Shown: positions 7,365 to 15,363, counted from the first letter of the stretch. The stretch is 33,080 nt of DNA from Natronolimnohabitans innermongolicus JCM 12255 (GCF_000337215.1 NZ_AOHZ01000010.1:1-33080), one strand, 5' to 3'. Notes: generated by a model not told the origin, from the sequence alone. A program made the numbers and translations.

Positions 7365-7913
7365 TTAGTTCCCGAGCAACAGCCCCAGATACGACGTCCG
7401 AAGCTGCTCGTTCGGGTCGAGTTCTAGTCGCTCGAGGACCTCGTAGGCCCCTTCTCGCGCGGACTCGAGGTCGCGCTCGCGCTCGACGTCCGTTTCGACC
7501 TCGACGTATTCGCCGACGTCGTCGACCGCATCGAGGGTGATGGTGTATCCATCGAGGGCGTAGCGCTCGCGTTCCTTGCGGACCGTCGCGGCCGGTTCGA
7601 AGCCGAGATGGGTCAACACGGCGTCCATCGTTTCGCCGCTGCCGACGGCGGTCTCGAACTCCTCGCGGCTCTTGGATTCGTCGTCGAGCAGCGGCCCCTT
7701 GTAGGTGACGCGGCTCTCGTCGGCGTCCACCCGATCCGGAACGGATTCGCGGCGAATGCGCAACGCCTCGTCGGTTTCGGCGAACTCCCGGTGAGGTGCA
7801 TCGTAGTAGGTGTCTTCCTGAACGACCGCGCGCCGTCGGTCCGCGTCGAGGGCCTCGAGTCGCGCCCGGACGGTCTCGAGGTCGGCAGGGACTTTCACTT
7901 CGACTTCGTACAT
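7365..7913 (-). CDS. CYTH-domain protein (class IV adenylate cyclase / CyaB-like)
   Basis: 182 aa from the ATG at 7913. A much longer open frame continues upstream but is antisense to the FKBP gene, and a TATA-like CTTACGG about 27 nt upstream supports this start. The signature ExExK is at residues 3-7 (EVEVK). Alternating charged strands follow (LRIRRE, VTYKGPLL, REEFETAV, VRKERERY, ITLDAVDDVGEYVEVE), building the triphosphate tunnel. Family members cleave or cyclise triphosphates (ATP to cAMP, thiamine triphosphate, inorganic triphosphate); which applies here is unknown. It is divergent from the FKBP gene, with 93 nt shared between the starts. Confidence 0.9.
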   Translation of the reverse strand: MYEVEVKVPADLETVRARLEALDADRRRAVVQEDTYYDAPHREFAETDEALRIRRESVPDRVDADESRVTYKGPLLDDESKSREEFETAVGSGETMDAVLTHLGFEPAATVRKERERYALDGYTITLDAVDDVGEYVEVETDVERERDLESAREGAYEVLERLELDPNEQLRTSYLGLLLGN

Positions 7914-7975
7914 GGGCGGGGTCACGAAAGGCGGCCGTAAGTATCGGTCGCTCCCCGCCCGCGTGAAAACGTGTA

Positions 7976-7984
7976 CCTTAAATG
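7976..7984 (+). promoter_or_regulatory. TATA box of the FKBP gene
   Basis: CCTTAAATG lies 23-31 nt before the ATG at 8007, as for a leaderless haloarchaeal mRNA. No Shine-Dalgarno is visible. Confidence 0.5.
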
Positions 7985-8006
7985 TAGACGGCGGGACGTA
8001 CAACGT

Positions 8007-8984
8007 ATGACCGAGGAACAGGAGGCCGAGCCTGCAGAACAGGCCGATGACGTTGCAGAGGACGTAGACGAAGACACTGAAGCCGAGCCAGAGGGGCTTC
8101 AGAACGGAGATTTCGTCGAACTCGACTACACCGCGTACACCGCCGACGGCGACCAGCTCGTCGACACGACCGACCCCGAGGTCGCCGAGGAGGAAGGCGT
8201 CGACGATCAGGGCCAGGAGTTCAAGCCCCGCACGATCGTCCTCGGTGAGGGACACATCTTCGAGGGCGTTGAGGAGGCCGTTATCGGCTCCGAGCCCGGC
8301 GACGAGGGCACCGTAACGATCGACGCCGAGGACGCCTTCGGCGAGTACGACCCCGACGACGTCCAGACCGTCAGCGCCGAGAAGATCGACGAGGACGACC
8401 GCTACCCCGGTGCGAACGTGCAGGTCGACGGCCAGCAGGGCTACATCAGCACGATCATCGGCGGCCGCGCCCGCGTCGACTTCAACCACCCGCTCGCGGG
8501 CGAGGACGTCGAGTACGAGTACGAGATTCTCGGCGAGGTCGACGACCGCGAGCAGCAGGCGGCCGGTCTCTTCGAGATGTACCTCGGGATGGAGCCCGAG
8601 CTCTGGATCGAGACCGACGAGGTCGAAGAAGAGGTCCCCGTCGAGCCCGACGAGGACGAAGACGATGACGACGAACCCGCCGAACCCGAATTCGAGACGG
8701 AAGTCGTCGAGAAGGAGACGCTCTACCTCGAGGCCACGCCCCAGATGACGATGAACCAGCAGTGGATGATGGGCAAACAGCAGATCGGTCAGCAGATTAT
8801 CGACCAGATCGGCGTCGACCGCGTCATCGTCCAGGAAGTCATCGACGGCATGGGCATGGGCGGTATGGGCGGTATGATGGGCGGCATGGGCGGTATGGGC
8901 GGCGGCGACATCGAGGAAGCCCTCGAGGACGCCGACGTCGATGCCGACGAGATCGTCGAAGAACTCGAAGGCGCCGAAGAGTAA
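8007..8984 (+). CDS. Long archaeal FKBP-type peptidyl-prolyl isomerase with Met/Gly-rich segment
   Basis: 325 aa. An acidic N-terminal extension (1-30) precedes the FKBP core (GDFVELDYTAY at 34, VLGEGHIFEGVEEAVIG at 78), interrupted by an insert-in-flap chaperone domain (about 108-165, with FNHPLAGEDV as in SlyD). An acidic linker (about 203-230) and an archaeal C-terminal domain follow. It likely catalyses prolyl cis/trans isomerisation and assists folding in the cytosol. Residues 281-300 are almost only Gly and Met (GMGMGGMGG pattern), reminiscent of the GGM tail of GroEL-type chaperonins, but here followed by a short helix of Glu/Asp/Ala. A T6 tract ends the gene. Confidence 0.93.
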   Translation: MTEEQEAEPAEQADDVAEDVDEDTEAEPEGLQNGDFVELDYTAYTADGDQLVDTTDPEVAEEEGVDDQGQEFKPRTIVLGEGHIFEGVEEAVIGSEPGDEGTVTIDAEDAFGEYDPDDVQTVSAEKIDEDDRYPGANVQVDGQQGYISTIIGGRARVDFNHPLAGEDVEYEYEILGEVDDREQQAAGLFEMYLGMEPELWIETDEVEEEVPVEPDEDEDDDDEPAEPEFETEVVEKETLYLEATPQMTMNQQWMMGKQQIGQQIIDQIGVDRVIVQEVIDGMGMGGMGGMMGGMGGMGGGDIEEALEDADVDADEIVEELEGAEE

Positions 8985-9000
8985 CCGACCCCGATCCGGC

Positions 9001-9006
9001 TTTTTT
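9001..9006 (+). terminator. T6 terminator after the FKBP gene
   Basis: Six T follow GATCCGGC 16 nt after the stop codon, typical of archaeal U-tract termination. Confidence 0.5.
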
Positions 9007-9215
9007 CGTCCGCGACGAGGCGACACTCGAGGAGGGAGTCCCCGCTGAGCGTCACTGTACGCCTGATCGCCGGACGGCGTTGCGATCGGTGTGTTACTAC
9101 TGGTCTCGGCGGGCGACTATCGTATCGACAGCCGAACCACGGATGCAGCGGCGTCTGGCTGCGTCGACCGAACCACGCGAGTGTCGGCCCGTCGCTTTTG
9201 TTCGCGAGGGAACAA

Positions 9216-9728
9216 ATGACGGCGATGGAGCGAAACGACTCGCTTTCGCGACGCTCGGCGATTCGATTCGGCGGCGTAGTCGCCGTCGGACTCCTCGCGG
9301 GCTGTACCGAAGGCGGTTCCGACCCCGAAGACGACGAGGACGGCGTCGAACTCGAGGAGGAAGCCGACGATGCCGATCCGCCCGACGAGGATTGGGACGA
9401 CGAGTGGGGCGAGGTGGACACGATCGAACTCGACGCCGAGGAGGATGGATGGATCGGACGGCGGCCGTCGGTTATCGAGGACGTCGAAAACCCGGATATC
9501 GCGCTCTACGAGGGGAGGGAGTACGAAATCGTCTGGACGAACACCGACGGAAGCAGCCACAACTTCGCCGTCGCCGACGAAAACACCACGATCGAGACGA
9601 GCAGTTTCGTCGACGAAGAGTCGGAAACGACGGAACTCACCTTCGAAGCGACCGCGGAGATAGAACTGTATCTCTGTGAGACCCACCCCGAGGAGATGAC
9701 CGGTTCGATCGAGATGCGCTCCGAGTGA
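9216..9728 (+). CDS. Tat lipoprotein with cupredoxin (halocyanin-like) domain
   Basis: 170 aa from the ATG at 9216; the frame extends to a TTG at 9198, and an ATG at 9225 is also possible. A Tat motif (SRRSAIRFGG) leads to the lipobox LLAGC, so Cys30 is likely lipidated at the outer membrane face. A very acidic linker (31-75) precedes the copper domain. Predicted type 1 copper ligands are His115 (SSHNFAV), Cys154, His157 and Met161 (CETHPEEM), the Cys-x2-His-x3-Met arrangement of small blue copper proteins. It probably carries electrons at the cell surface. A paralogue is at 19904-20335; they share the xxVENP...GxEYxxxW block. It stands alone in its direction. Confidence 0.85.
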   Translation: MTAMERNDSLSRRSAIRFGGVVAVGLLAGCTEGGSDPEDDEDGVELEEEADDADPPDEDWDDEWGEVDTIELDAEEDGWIGRRPSVIEDVENPDIALYEGREYEIVWTNTDGSSHNFAVADENTTIETSSFVDEESETTELTFEATAEIELYLCETHPEEMTGSIEMRSE

Positions 9729-9905
9729 CGGACGAAGCGCTCGACGAATCGTCGTGGATGTAGACAGGCGCGGACAGGTACGCGAGCGAGTCCGGCCCCG
9801 TGCCGACGGTCGGTCGACCGTCTCATACGGCTTACTGGCAGTCATTTCCGCCACGACCGCGACCCGAGCGGCGGTTGCGCCGGCACATCGGTACAGCAAA
9901 TCGTC

Positions 9906-10532
9906 TCAAGCGATGTCGCGGCTCGTATCGATTGCCACTTCCTCGGTCAACTCGAGTTTGATCGCCTCGGTCGGCTGGCTCCCGCCCCGGAACTTGGGGA
10001 TGGTGAGGTGGTTTTCGAGTTCGGTTCCGGCGACCGCGGTTTGCAGATCGAACACGGCGTCGGCGGCGTGATAGGTTCGCGTTCGGTTGGTGGGTTCCTC
10101 AGAGCCCTTCAGGCAGTGGAGGACGGCGATCGACCCCGTCTCGAGCATCTGCGATTTGAGTTCGTTACAGAACGCGACGTAGTCGTCGGTGTCGGCACGC
10201 TCCAGGACGTCGGCCGTGTCGACGATGAGGTTCGCCCCGTCGGGGAGCGCGCCGACCAGTCGCGTGGCCTCCTCGAGGGGGTCGTCGCTCGTGACGTGGC
10301 GGACCGTCGGACTGCCGATCTCCGAGGGCGAACTGTCGAGCGCGTGGCGAACGGCGTCGTCCGACCGTTCGGTCGTCAGGTACAGCGTCCCGCGAGCGGC
10401 CGTCAGTTCGTAGAGGAGCAGTTCCGACTGGCTGGCCGGATCGGCGGTGTACGCGACGATACATCCCGGCGGGAGTCCGCCCTCGAGCTTGCGATCCAGC
10501 ACGTCGATTCCGGTCTCCAGCCGACCAACCAT
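9906..10532 (-). CDS. RecA-superfamily (KaiC/RadA-like) protein lacking a P-loop
   Basis: 208 aa. The start [26 protein letters not shown] is that of KaiC/Rad55-like domains, where the next residues should form GxxGxGK[ST]. Here they read [11 protein letters not shown] (29-39), with no Lys or Gly pair, so ATP binding in the usual way is unlikely. A Walker B-like strand survives ([11 protein letters not shown]), as does the C-terminal beta-region ([12 protein letters not shown]). Haloarchaea carry many such degenerate paralogues, thought to be regulators or signalling adaptors. It is divergent from pyrB with a palindrome next to its start. Function unknown. Confidence 0.75.
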   Translation of the reverse strand: MVGRLETGIDVLDRKLEGGLPPGCIVAYTADPASQSELLLYELTAARGTLYLTTERSDDAVRHALDSSPSEIGSPTVRHVTSDDPLEEATRLVGALPDGANLIVDTADVLERADTDDYVAFCNELKSQMLETGSIAVLHCLKGSEEPTNRTRTYHAADAVFDLQTAVAGTELENHLTIPKFRGGSQPTEAIKLELTEEVAIDTSRDIA

Positions 10533-10534
10533 AC

Positions 10535-10567
10535 AATTGGGACCAATTACCGCAGCGTCCGCATAAC
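10535..10567 (-). promoter_or_regulatory. Promoter with AATTGG/CCAATT palindrome
   Basis: A perfect inverted repeat, AATTGG (10535-10540) and CCAATT (10543-10548), ends 3 nt before the ATG at 10532. A TATA-like minus-strand GTTATGC (about 10561-10567) lies about 30 nt before the same start. The palindrome therefore spans the expected transcription start of the RecA-like gene and could be an operator, possibly autoregulatory. AT content here is far above background. Confidence 0.45.
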
Positions 10568-10699
10568 TCTTTGGTCTTCCATTATTTCACGAGAAAGAAA
10601 TTGTCGCCTCGACTGCCAGTTTTCGTCGGGGCTCGCCGGGGACTCTGGGCGAACCCGAATGGGGAGATTCAAGGGCTCGGCAGGCACCAACACGAACGA

Positions 10700-11638
10700 A
10701 TGCGCCACGATCACCTCATCACGAGCAAACAACTCTCGCGGGCGGACGTCGAGACCGTCCTCGACCGGGCGGCCGAGATCGACGCCGACCCCGACGCCGT
10801 CGCCGATCGGCACACGAACACGCTGCTCGGGTTGCTGTTTTTCGAACCGAGCACGCGGACGAAGATGAGCTTCGAGACCGCGATGAAACGCCTCGGCGGC
10901 GATATCGTCGACATGGGTTCGATCGAATCCTCGAGCGTCAAGAAAGGGGAGACGCTCGCCGACACGGTGCGGGTCATCGAGGGCTACGCCGACGCGCTCG
11001 TCTTGCGCCACCCCAAACAGGGCGCGGCAACGATGGCCAGCGAGTTCGTCGACGTGCCGCTGTTGAACGCCGGCGACGGGGCGGGCCACCATCCGACCCA
11101 GACGATGCTCGACCTCTATACGATCCGAGAGAACGCTGGGCTCGACGATCTCACGATCGGCATCATGGGCGATCTGAAGTACGGCCGGACGGTCCACTCG
11201 CTGGCCCACGCGCTGACGAACTTCGACACCCGCCAGCACTTCATCAGCCCGGAGAGCCTCCGGTTGCCCCGCGAGGTCGTCTACGACCTCCACCAGGCAG
11301 ACGAGAACGCGGCGATCCGCGAACACGACTCCCTCGAGGACGTGTTGCCCTCGCTGGACGTGCTCTACGTCACCCGCATCCAGCGCGAACGGTTCCCCGA
11401 CGAACAGGAGTACCAGAAGGTCGCCGGCGAGTACCAGATCGACGCCGAGACGCTCGAGGCTGCGAGCGACGACCTGACGATCATGCACCCGCTTCCCCGC
11501 GTCGACGAGATCGACCCCGAAATCGACGACACGGAGCACGCGGCGTACTTCGAGCAGGCACACAACGGCGTCCCGGTCAGGATGGCGCTGCTGGATCTGT
11601 TGTTGAGCGACGAGCGCGGAGGTGAGGACGATGAGTGA
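10700..11638 (+). CDS. pyrB: Aspartate carbamoyltransferase, catalytic subunit
   Basis: 312 aa from the ATG at 10700; the frame upstream adds 43 non-homologous residues. It condenses carbamoyl phosphate and aspartate to N-carbamoylaspartate, the committed step of pyrimidine synthesis. The carbamoyl-phosphate loop is [15 protein letters not shown], the mobile loop Ser/Lys is [13 protein letters not shown], and the other substrate motifs [16 protein letters not shown] and [10 protein letters not shown] are all present. It overlaps pyrI by 8 nt, so the two are translated from one mRNA. The promoter is not obvious; an AT-rich patch near 10577-10585 would give a leader of about 90 nt. Confidence 0.97.
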   Translation: MRHDHLITSKQLSRADVETVLDRAAEIDADPDAVADRHTNTLLGLLFFEPSTRTKMSFETAMKRLGGDIVDMGSIESSSVKKGETLADTVRVIEGYADALVLRHPKQGAATMASEFVDVPLLNAGDGAGHHPTQTMLDLYTIRENAGLDDLTIGIMGDLKYGRTVHSLAHALTNFDTRQHFISPESLRLPREVVYDLHQADENAAIREHDSLEDVLPSLDVLYVTRIQRERFPDEQEYQKVAGEYQIDAETLEAASDDLTIMHPLPRVDEIDPEIDDTEHAAYFEQAHNGVPVRMALLDLLLSDERGGEDDE

Positions 11639-12143
11639 CGATTCGGACCGCCGCGATGACGAGGCGGGCGACGCACGGAACACGCGCGAGGATCACCAGC
11701 TGCGCGTCAGCAAGATCCGCGACGGGACCGTCATCGACCACGTCCGCGGCGGGCAGGCGCTGAACGTGCTGGCGATCCTCGGAATCGACGGCAGCGAGGG
11801 CGAGGAGCTCTCCGTCGGGATGAACGTCCCCTCGGACCGACTCGCGCGCAAGGACATCGTCAAGGTCGAGGGTCGCGAACTGAGTCAGGACGAGGTCGAC
11901 GTCCTCTCGCTGATCGCACCCGACGCGACGATCAACATCGTCCGCGACTACGAGGTGATCGAAAAACACCGCGTCGAGCGCCCCGAAGTGGTCGAAGGCG
12001 TTCTCTCCTGTCCCAATTCGGGCTGTATCACGACCGGTGGCGAGCCGGTCAGCTCCCGATTCGACGTCCTGAGCGACGGGGTCCGCTGTGCGTACTGCGA
12101 AACGATCGTTCGCGACGGGATCGCGGCGCTGATCGACACCTGA
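11631..12143 (+). CDS. pyrI: Aspartate carbamoyltransferase, regulatory subunit
   Basis: 170 aa from the ATG at 11631; a GTG at 11622 is possible but adds only three residues. It binds nucleotide effectors and holds PyrB trimers together. After a disordered acidic N-terminus (1-22), the allosteric domain begins at [15 protein letters not shown]. The zinc domain has its four cysteines in the CPNSGC (127, 132) and CAYC (153, 156) pairs, needed to contact PyrB. The ATG overlaps the pyrB stop, implying coupled translation and balanced subunit synthesis. Confidence 0.97.
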   Translation: MSDDSDRRDDEAGDARNTREDHQLRVSKIRDGTVIDHVRGGQALNVLAILGIDGSEGEELSVGMNVPSDRLARKDIVKVEGRELSQDEVDVLSLIAPDATINIVRDYEVIEKHRVERPEVVEGVLSCPNSGCITTGGEPVSSRFDVLSDGVRCAYCETIVRDGIAALIDT

Positions 12144-12230
12144 AACGCAACGGCTTCCGATTCGGACGCACTCGAGGGTGGCGTCGACGGTCACCATCGT
12201 CGACAGCTTCGCACGCCAAGCGACGCATCC

Positions 12231-12242
12231 AGAATATCTAAG
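12231..12242 (+). promoter_or_regulatory. TATA-like element before the 39-aa microprotein
   Basis: AGAATATCTAAG lies about 29-40 nt before the ATG at 12271, followed by a second AT-rich stretch AAGATAATAA at 12251-12260. Either could be the TATA box. The AT-rich block is isolated in GC-rich DNA, which supports transcription of the short gene. Confidence 0.45.
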
Positions 12243-12270
12243 TAGCTGTCAAGATAATAATCCCGTGTAC

Positions 12271-12390
12271 ATGTCGCGTACAGTCAAGATTCTGGTCGCC
12301 CTGTTCGTCATCGCCGTCCTCTGGAAAGTCGTAAGCAGCGGCTCTTCAGACGTCGATATCGAAGAGGTCGAGTACGAGCCCGTCGAGTAA
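12271..12390 (+). CDS. Single-span membrane microprotein (39 aa)
   Basis: 39 aa. It starts with a short basic head (MSRTVK), followed by one hydrophobic helix (about 7-21, ILVALFVIAVLWKVV) and an acidic tail ending EVEYEPVE. The positive-inside rule predicts N-in, with the acidic tail outside. Codon use is the same GC-rich pattern as in neighbouring genes, and a TATA-like element precedes it, so I judge it real despite its size. No family function is known to me; small single-pass proteins often modulate larger membrane complexes. Confidence 0.6.
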   Translation: MSRTVKILVALFVIAVLWKVVSSGSSDVDIEEVEYEPVE

Positions 12391-12499
12391 CTACGATACG
12401 ATACCGCCGCGGTCGTCTCACCGGTCGTGAGAGGATCGCGCCACCGTCTTTTCGGCCCGGTTCCGAACGGCTTACGGCGACGGCGCCATAGGCGACAGT

Positions 12500-13339
12500 A
12501 TGTACGGCGTCGTCACACGCAACGCTGAGGAGGTCCGCTGGCCGGAGTTCGACCGGGGCTTTTACGAGGTCAAAGACGTCACCGGACGGTCGGCCGAACC
12601 GATCGAAGACGGCGTGAACATGGTGTCCTGTTTCGGCGACAACGCCGCCGCGGACGCCGATCCCTCGCTGGTGCCCGTCGACGATCTGGGGCGTCCGGCC
12701 ACGCGCGACCGGAAGTACTTCGACTGGGCCTACATCTGCCCCTCCCGCGAGGACTACCGCAACGGGCTGTTCGACGTCATCGACGACTGCGTCGCGGAAA
12801 ACGAGGACGTCCGACTCGACGACATCGGCTTCCCGCGAGCGGAGTACTGTCGCTGTGGCATCTGCGAGAAAAACTTCGAAGAGAGCGCGTTCGAGGACCG
12901 CCTCGAGTGGCGCGCGAACGTCATCACGGAGTTCGTCGAGCAAGCGGCCGACCGGATCCCCGGCGACGTCTACATGACGCTTTACCCGGATCCGTATCCG
13001 GGCCACCTCTACGAACGCGCCGGCATCGACCTCGCGGCCGTCGAGGAGTACGTCGACGAGTTCGTCGTGCCGCTGTACGATACGGCCTACGAGACCACCT
13101 ACTGGCTCGAGACGATCGCGAAGGGATTCGAGACCGCGCTCGAGACGCCGTTCAGCATCGAAGTGTACGCGATCGACGTCGATATCGACAACCTGATCCA
13201 CGCCACCGAAGTCGCGTCGGCCTACGGCGAGTACGTCTACTTCGGCTACGAGGCGAGCAACGCGCGCGGCGCTCTGCGCCGGATGCGAGCCGACGAGCGA
13301 GATGGCGTCACCCACGGCGATCCGAACTCCGAGACGTAA
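12500..13339 (+). CDS. Putative TIM-barrel / glycoside-hydrolase-like protein
   Basis: 279 aa, probably cytoplasmic (no signal peptide). The stretch YICPSREDYRNGLFDVIDD...DDIGFPRAEYCRCGIC resembles hypothetical glycosidase families in which a 'CP..P.YR' strand is followed by an 'HxDxIRFP' strand and a cysteine-containing YCRC.IC loop. Later strands (DVYMTLYPDPYPGHLYERAGIDL, EFVVPLYDTAYETTYW) continue the barrel-like pattern. Three cysteines in CRCGIC plus Cys at the start of the motif may bind metal. Catalytic residues cannot be assigned, and the enzyme role is inference. Its ATG at 12500 is followed by no other likely start. Confidence 0.6.
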   Translation: MYGVVTRNAEEVRWPEFDRGFYEVKDVTGRSAEPIEDGVNMVSCFGDNAAADADPSLVPVDDLGRPATRDRKYFDWAYICPSREDYRNGLFDVIDDCVAENEDVRLDDIGFPRAEYCRCGICEKNFEESAFEDRLEWRANVITEFVEQAADRIPGDVYMTLYPDPYPGHLYERAGIDLAAVEEYVDEFVVPLYDTAYETTYWLETIAKGFETALETPFSIEVYAIDVDIDNLIHATEVASAYGEYVYFGYEASNARGALRRMRADERDGVTHGDPNSET

Positions 13340-13350
13340 GTGGACGGAGC

Positions 13351-13373
13351 GGCGTCGCTACGCCGTGCTTTTT
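13351..13373 (+). terminator. Hairpin plus T5 terminator
   Basis: GGCGT (13351-13355) and ACGCC (13360-13364) form a 5-bp stem with a CGCT loop, followed by GTGC and five T, 12-34 nt after the stop codon of the preceding gene. The layout resembles a bacterial intrinsic terminator; in archaea the T-tract is the key part. Confidence 0.5.
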
Positions 13374-13561
13374 CGAATCGATAGTGAGCCTCGAGGCCCC
13401 CTCGAGCGCTCGAGTCCCCAGTCCCGTACTCGCGGTTGTGACCGACGAGCGGCCGTACACGGCGTGGTAGCTGTCAAAAAGCGGATCAACTGAGCGGCGA
13501 CCGTCGTCCGGGTCGGCGTTCGAAAGCGAAAGCGCACGCTCGTGCCGACGGTCGGACGAAG

Positions 13562-14446
13562 TTACCGGGTGTCTCCGACGACGTCATCGTCATCGTCGTC
13601 ATCGAGGAGGTCGTCGTCGTCGTCGCCCATTAGTTCATCGTCATCGTCGTCGCTCATCATGCCGTCATCATCGTCGCCGATGAGATCGTCGTCATCATCG
13701 CCGATAAGGTCGTCATCGTCGTCGCTCATCATGCCGTCGTCGTCGCCGATGAGGTCGTCGTCATCATCGCCCATCACACCATCATCGTCGTCGCCGATGA
13801 GGTCGTCATCGTCGTCGCTCATCACACCATCATCGTCGTCGCCGATGAGGTCGTCATCGTCGTCGCTCATCATGCCGTCGTCGTCGTCACCGATGAGGTC
13901 GTCGTCATCGTCGCCCATCATGCCGTCGTCGTCATCGCCGATGAGATCATCGTCATCGTCGCCCATCATGCCGTCGTCGTCATCGCCGATAAGGTCGTCA
14001 TCGTCGCTCATCATACCGTCATCGTCGTCACCGATGAGGTCGTCGTCATCCCGGTTGGCACCAGCACCGGTACTGGCACCTGCCGCACCGGAACCGGCCG
14101 CATCAGTCTCTGTTGCACCGGTGGTCGTCGCGTCGGTACTCCCCGTCTCGGTCTCGAGTTCCGATTCAGCGCCGGAGCTCGTCGCCCCGCCGCCGGCGCT
14201 GCTCGAGAGATCGCTCTCGAGGTGAATCTCGTCGTCGGTCACGCGCGATACCGCCGTCTCCTGGAGTGGGTACGCGTCGTCGTCGGTTCCGCCCCAGCCG
14301 AGTTTCGCCTTGATCGTATCCGTAATTCCCGGATCCGGTTCGACGTGTGCGGTACCGTGTTCGACGTCCGCGACGAGGCCAACCTCTTCGCCGTTTGCGT
14401 TGACGACTGTCTTGCCGATGTCGTCGTCGGTAAACTCTGGGGACAT
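13562..14446 (-). CDS. PRC-barrel protein with poly-Asp 16-residue repeat tail
   Basis: 294 aa from the ATG at 14446 (a TTG three codons upstream is less likely). Residues 1-75 form a PRC-barrel-like domain (DDIGKTVVNANGEEVGLVADVEHG, then DTIKAKLGWG) seen in many haloarchaeal proteins. A Ser/Gly/Thr/Ala linker (about 80-130) leads to about 160 residues of tandem repeats with consensus D5-LIG-D4-GMM-S/G. Aspartate makes up well over half of the tail, giving extreme negative charge; it could bind Ca2+/Mg2+ or act as a charged brush. The gene is monocistronic. The exact repeat function is unknown. Confidence 0.85.
   Translation of the reverse strand: MSPEFTDDDIGKTVVNANGEEVGLVADVEHGTAHVEPDPGITDTIKAKLGWGGTDDDAYPLQETAVSRVTDDEIHLESDLSSSAGGGATSSGAESELETETGSTDATTTGATETDAAGSGAAGASTGAGANRDDDDLIGDDDDGMMSDDDDLIGDDDDGMMGDDDDDLIGDDDDGMMGDDDDDLIGDDDDGMMSDDDDDLIGDDDDGVMSDDDDDLIGDDDDGVMGDDDDDLIGDDDGMMSDDDDDLIGDDDDDLIGDDDDGMMSDDDDDELMGDDDDDLLDDDDDDDVVGDTR
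13575..14052 (-). repeat. Coding minisatellite, 48-bp unit
   Basis: About nine full or partial copies of a 48-bp unit encode D5-LIG-D4-G(M/V)M(S/G). Some copies are shortened (a D5-LIG unit alone, and one with D3 instead of D4), and the last copies degenerate to DELMG and DLLDD. Mixed GAC/GAT codon choice differs between copies, so these are not all very recent duplicates. Slippage and unequal exchange should make copy number variable between strains. Confidence 0.85.
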
Positions 14447-14473
14447 TGCACTCAACTAGACGGCCAAGACCCG

Positions 14474-14480
14474 GTTTATC
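14474..14480 (-). promoter_or_regulatory. TATA-like element of the PRC-barrel gene
   Basis: Minus-strand GATAAAC lies 28-34 nt before the ATG at 14446, fitting a leaderless or near-leaderless transcript. Confidence 0.45.
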
Positions 14481-14564
14481 GTGGTGCTTGCGGTGGCTTG
14501 CGGTTCGAGTGGTGATATTTCGGCCGCGATGGACGACGAGTCCGCCGTTTCGACCGATTCTGCC

Positions 14565-15332
14565 TCAGGCGTCGAACTCGGGATCGCGCCCCTCGAGGAA
14601 GGCCGTCACGCCCTCTTCGTGTTCCGGGGAGGTTCGGGCCTGGACCTGCAGGAGGTTCTCGTAGTCCAGCGCGTCGGCCCAGTGGCGAGTCATGTTCTCG
14701 TGCATCGCCTGTTTCATCGTGCCGATAATCGCCGTCGGGCCGGCCTGAAGCTGCGCGACGGTCTCTTCGACGCGCGCGTCGAGGTCGGCCGCCGGGACGG
14801 CGTCGTTGACGAGGTCGAGGTCGGCGGCGCGGTCGGCGTCGACGAACTCGCCGGTGAACGCGAGTTTCTTGGCGGCCCGCAGACCGACGATGTGGGGCAG
14901 CATGAACGTCCCGCCGGTGTCGGGAATCAGGCCGACGCGGACGAACGCACAGGAGAACGTGGCGTCCTCGGCGGCGTAGGCGATGTCGGCGAGCGCGACC
15001 AGCGCCAGCCCGGCCCCGACGGCGTCGCCGTTTACCTTCGCGACGATCGGCACGTGCGACTCGAGCATCGCCTCGACGACGCGGCCGAACGTCTCGGTGA
15101 CGGATTCGTAGGCCTCGCGGGAGCTAGCGGGGAAGTTTGCCAGCGACTGGAGATCGCCGCCGGCACAGAAGGCGTCGCCTTCGCCCGTGAGAACGATCGC
15201 GTCGTACTCGTCGGGCGAGGCGGTCTCGATCGTGTCGGCGAGTTCGAGTGCGAGTTCTTTCGTGATGGCGTTGCGCGCGTCGGGTCGGTCGAACGTGATC
15301 CGGAGGATTCCGTCGGTGCTGTCGACGTCCAT
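14565..15332 (-). CDS. Crotonase-family enoyl-CoA hydratase/isomerase (PaaG-like)
   Basis: 255 aa, normal length. It has the crotonase oxyanion-hole segments (DAFCAGGDL and GDAVGAGLALV) and the SCAFVRVGLIPDTGGTFMLPHIVGL stretch. The two catalytic Glu of true 2-enoyl-CoA hydratase are not present at the expected sites: the first aligns with Val (CAFVRVG) and the second with Lys (GLRAAKKLAFTG). The Asp in LIPDTGG matches PaaG/enoyl-CoA isomerase-type proteins, so a CoA-ester isomerase is more likely than a hydratase. It acts on fatty acyl or aromatic CoA esters in the cytosol. A strong TATA-like element lies 24-31 nt upstream. Confidence 0.9.
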   Translation of the reverse strand: MDVDSTDGILRITFDRPDARNAITKELALELADTIETASPDEYDAIVLTGEGDAFCAGGDLQSLANFPASSREAYESVTETFGRVVEAMLESHVPIVAKVNGDAVGAGLALVALADIAYAAEDATFSCAFVRVGLIPDTGGTFMLPHIVGLRAAKKLAFTGEFVDADRAADLDLVNDAVPAADLDARVEETVAQLQAGPTAIIGTMKQAMHENMTRHWADALDYENLLQVQARTSPEHEEGVTAFLEGRDPEFDA

Positions 15333-15355
15333 GGCCGACCGGTCTCAGCCGGGCC

Positions 15356-15363
15356 CTATAATC
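15356..15363 (-). promoter_or_regulatory. TATA box of the crotonase gene
   Basis: Minus-strand GATTATAG is 24-31 nt before the ATG at 15332, with no Shine-Dalgarno before the start. Confidence 0.55.

Noticed and set aside
7365-9026. 553-codon frame extending the CYTH gene upstream
   Set aside because: The added 370 residues are antisense to the FKBP gene; the CYTH signature begins at the ATG at 7913 with a TATA-like element before it.
13575-14052. Regular 48-bp repeats as a possible CRISPR array
   Set aside because: There are no unique spacers; the repeats are contiguous, in frame and encode a protein tail.
14565-15332. Assignment as a classical enoyl-CoA hydratase
   Set aside because: Both catalytic Glu positions are occupied by other residues, and LIPDTGG points to the PaaG/isomerase branch.
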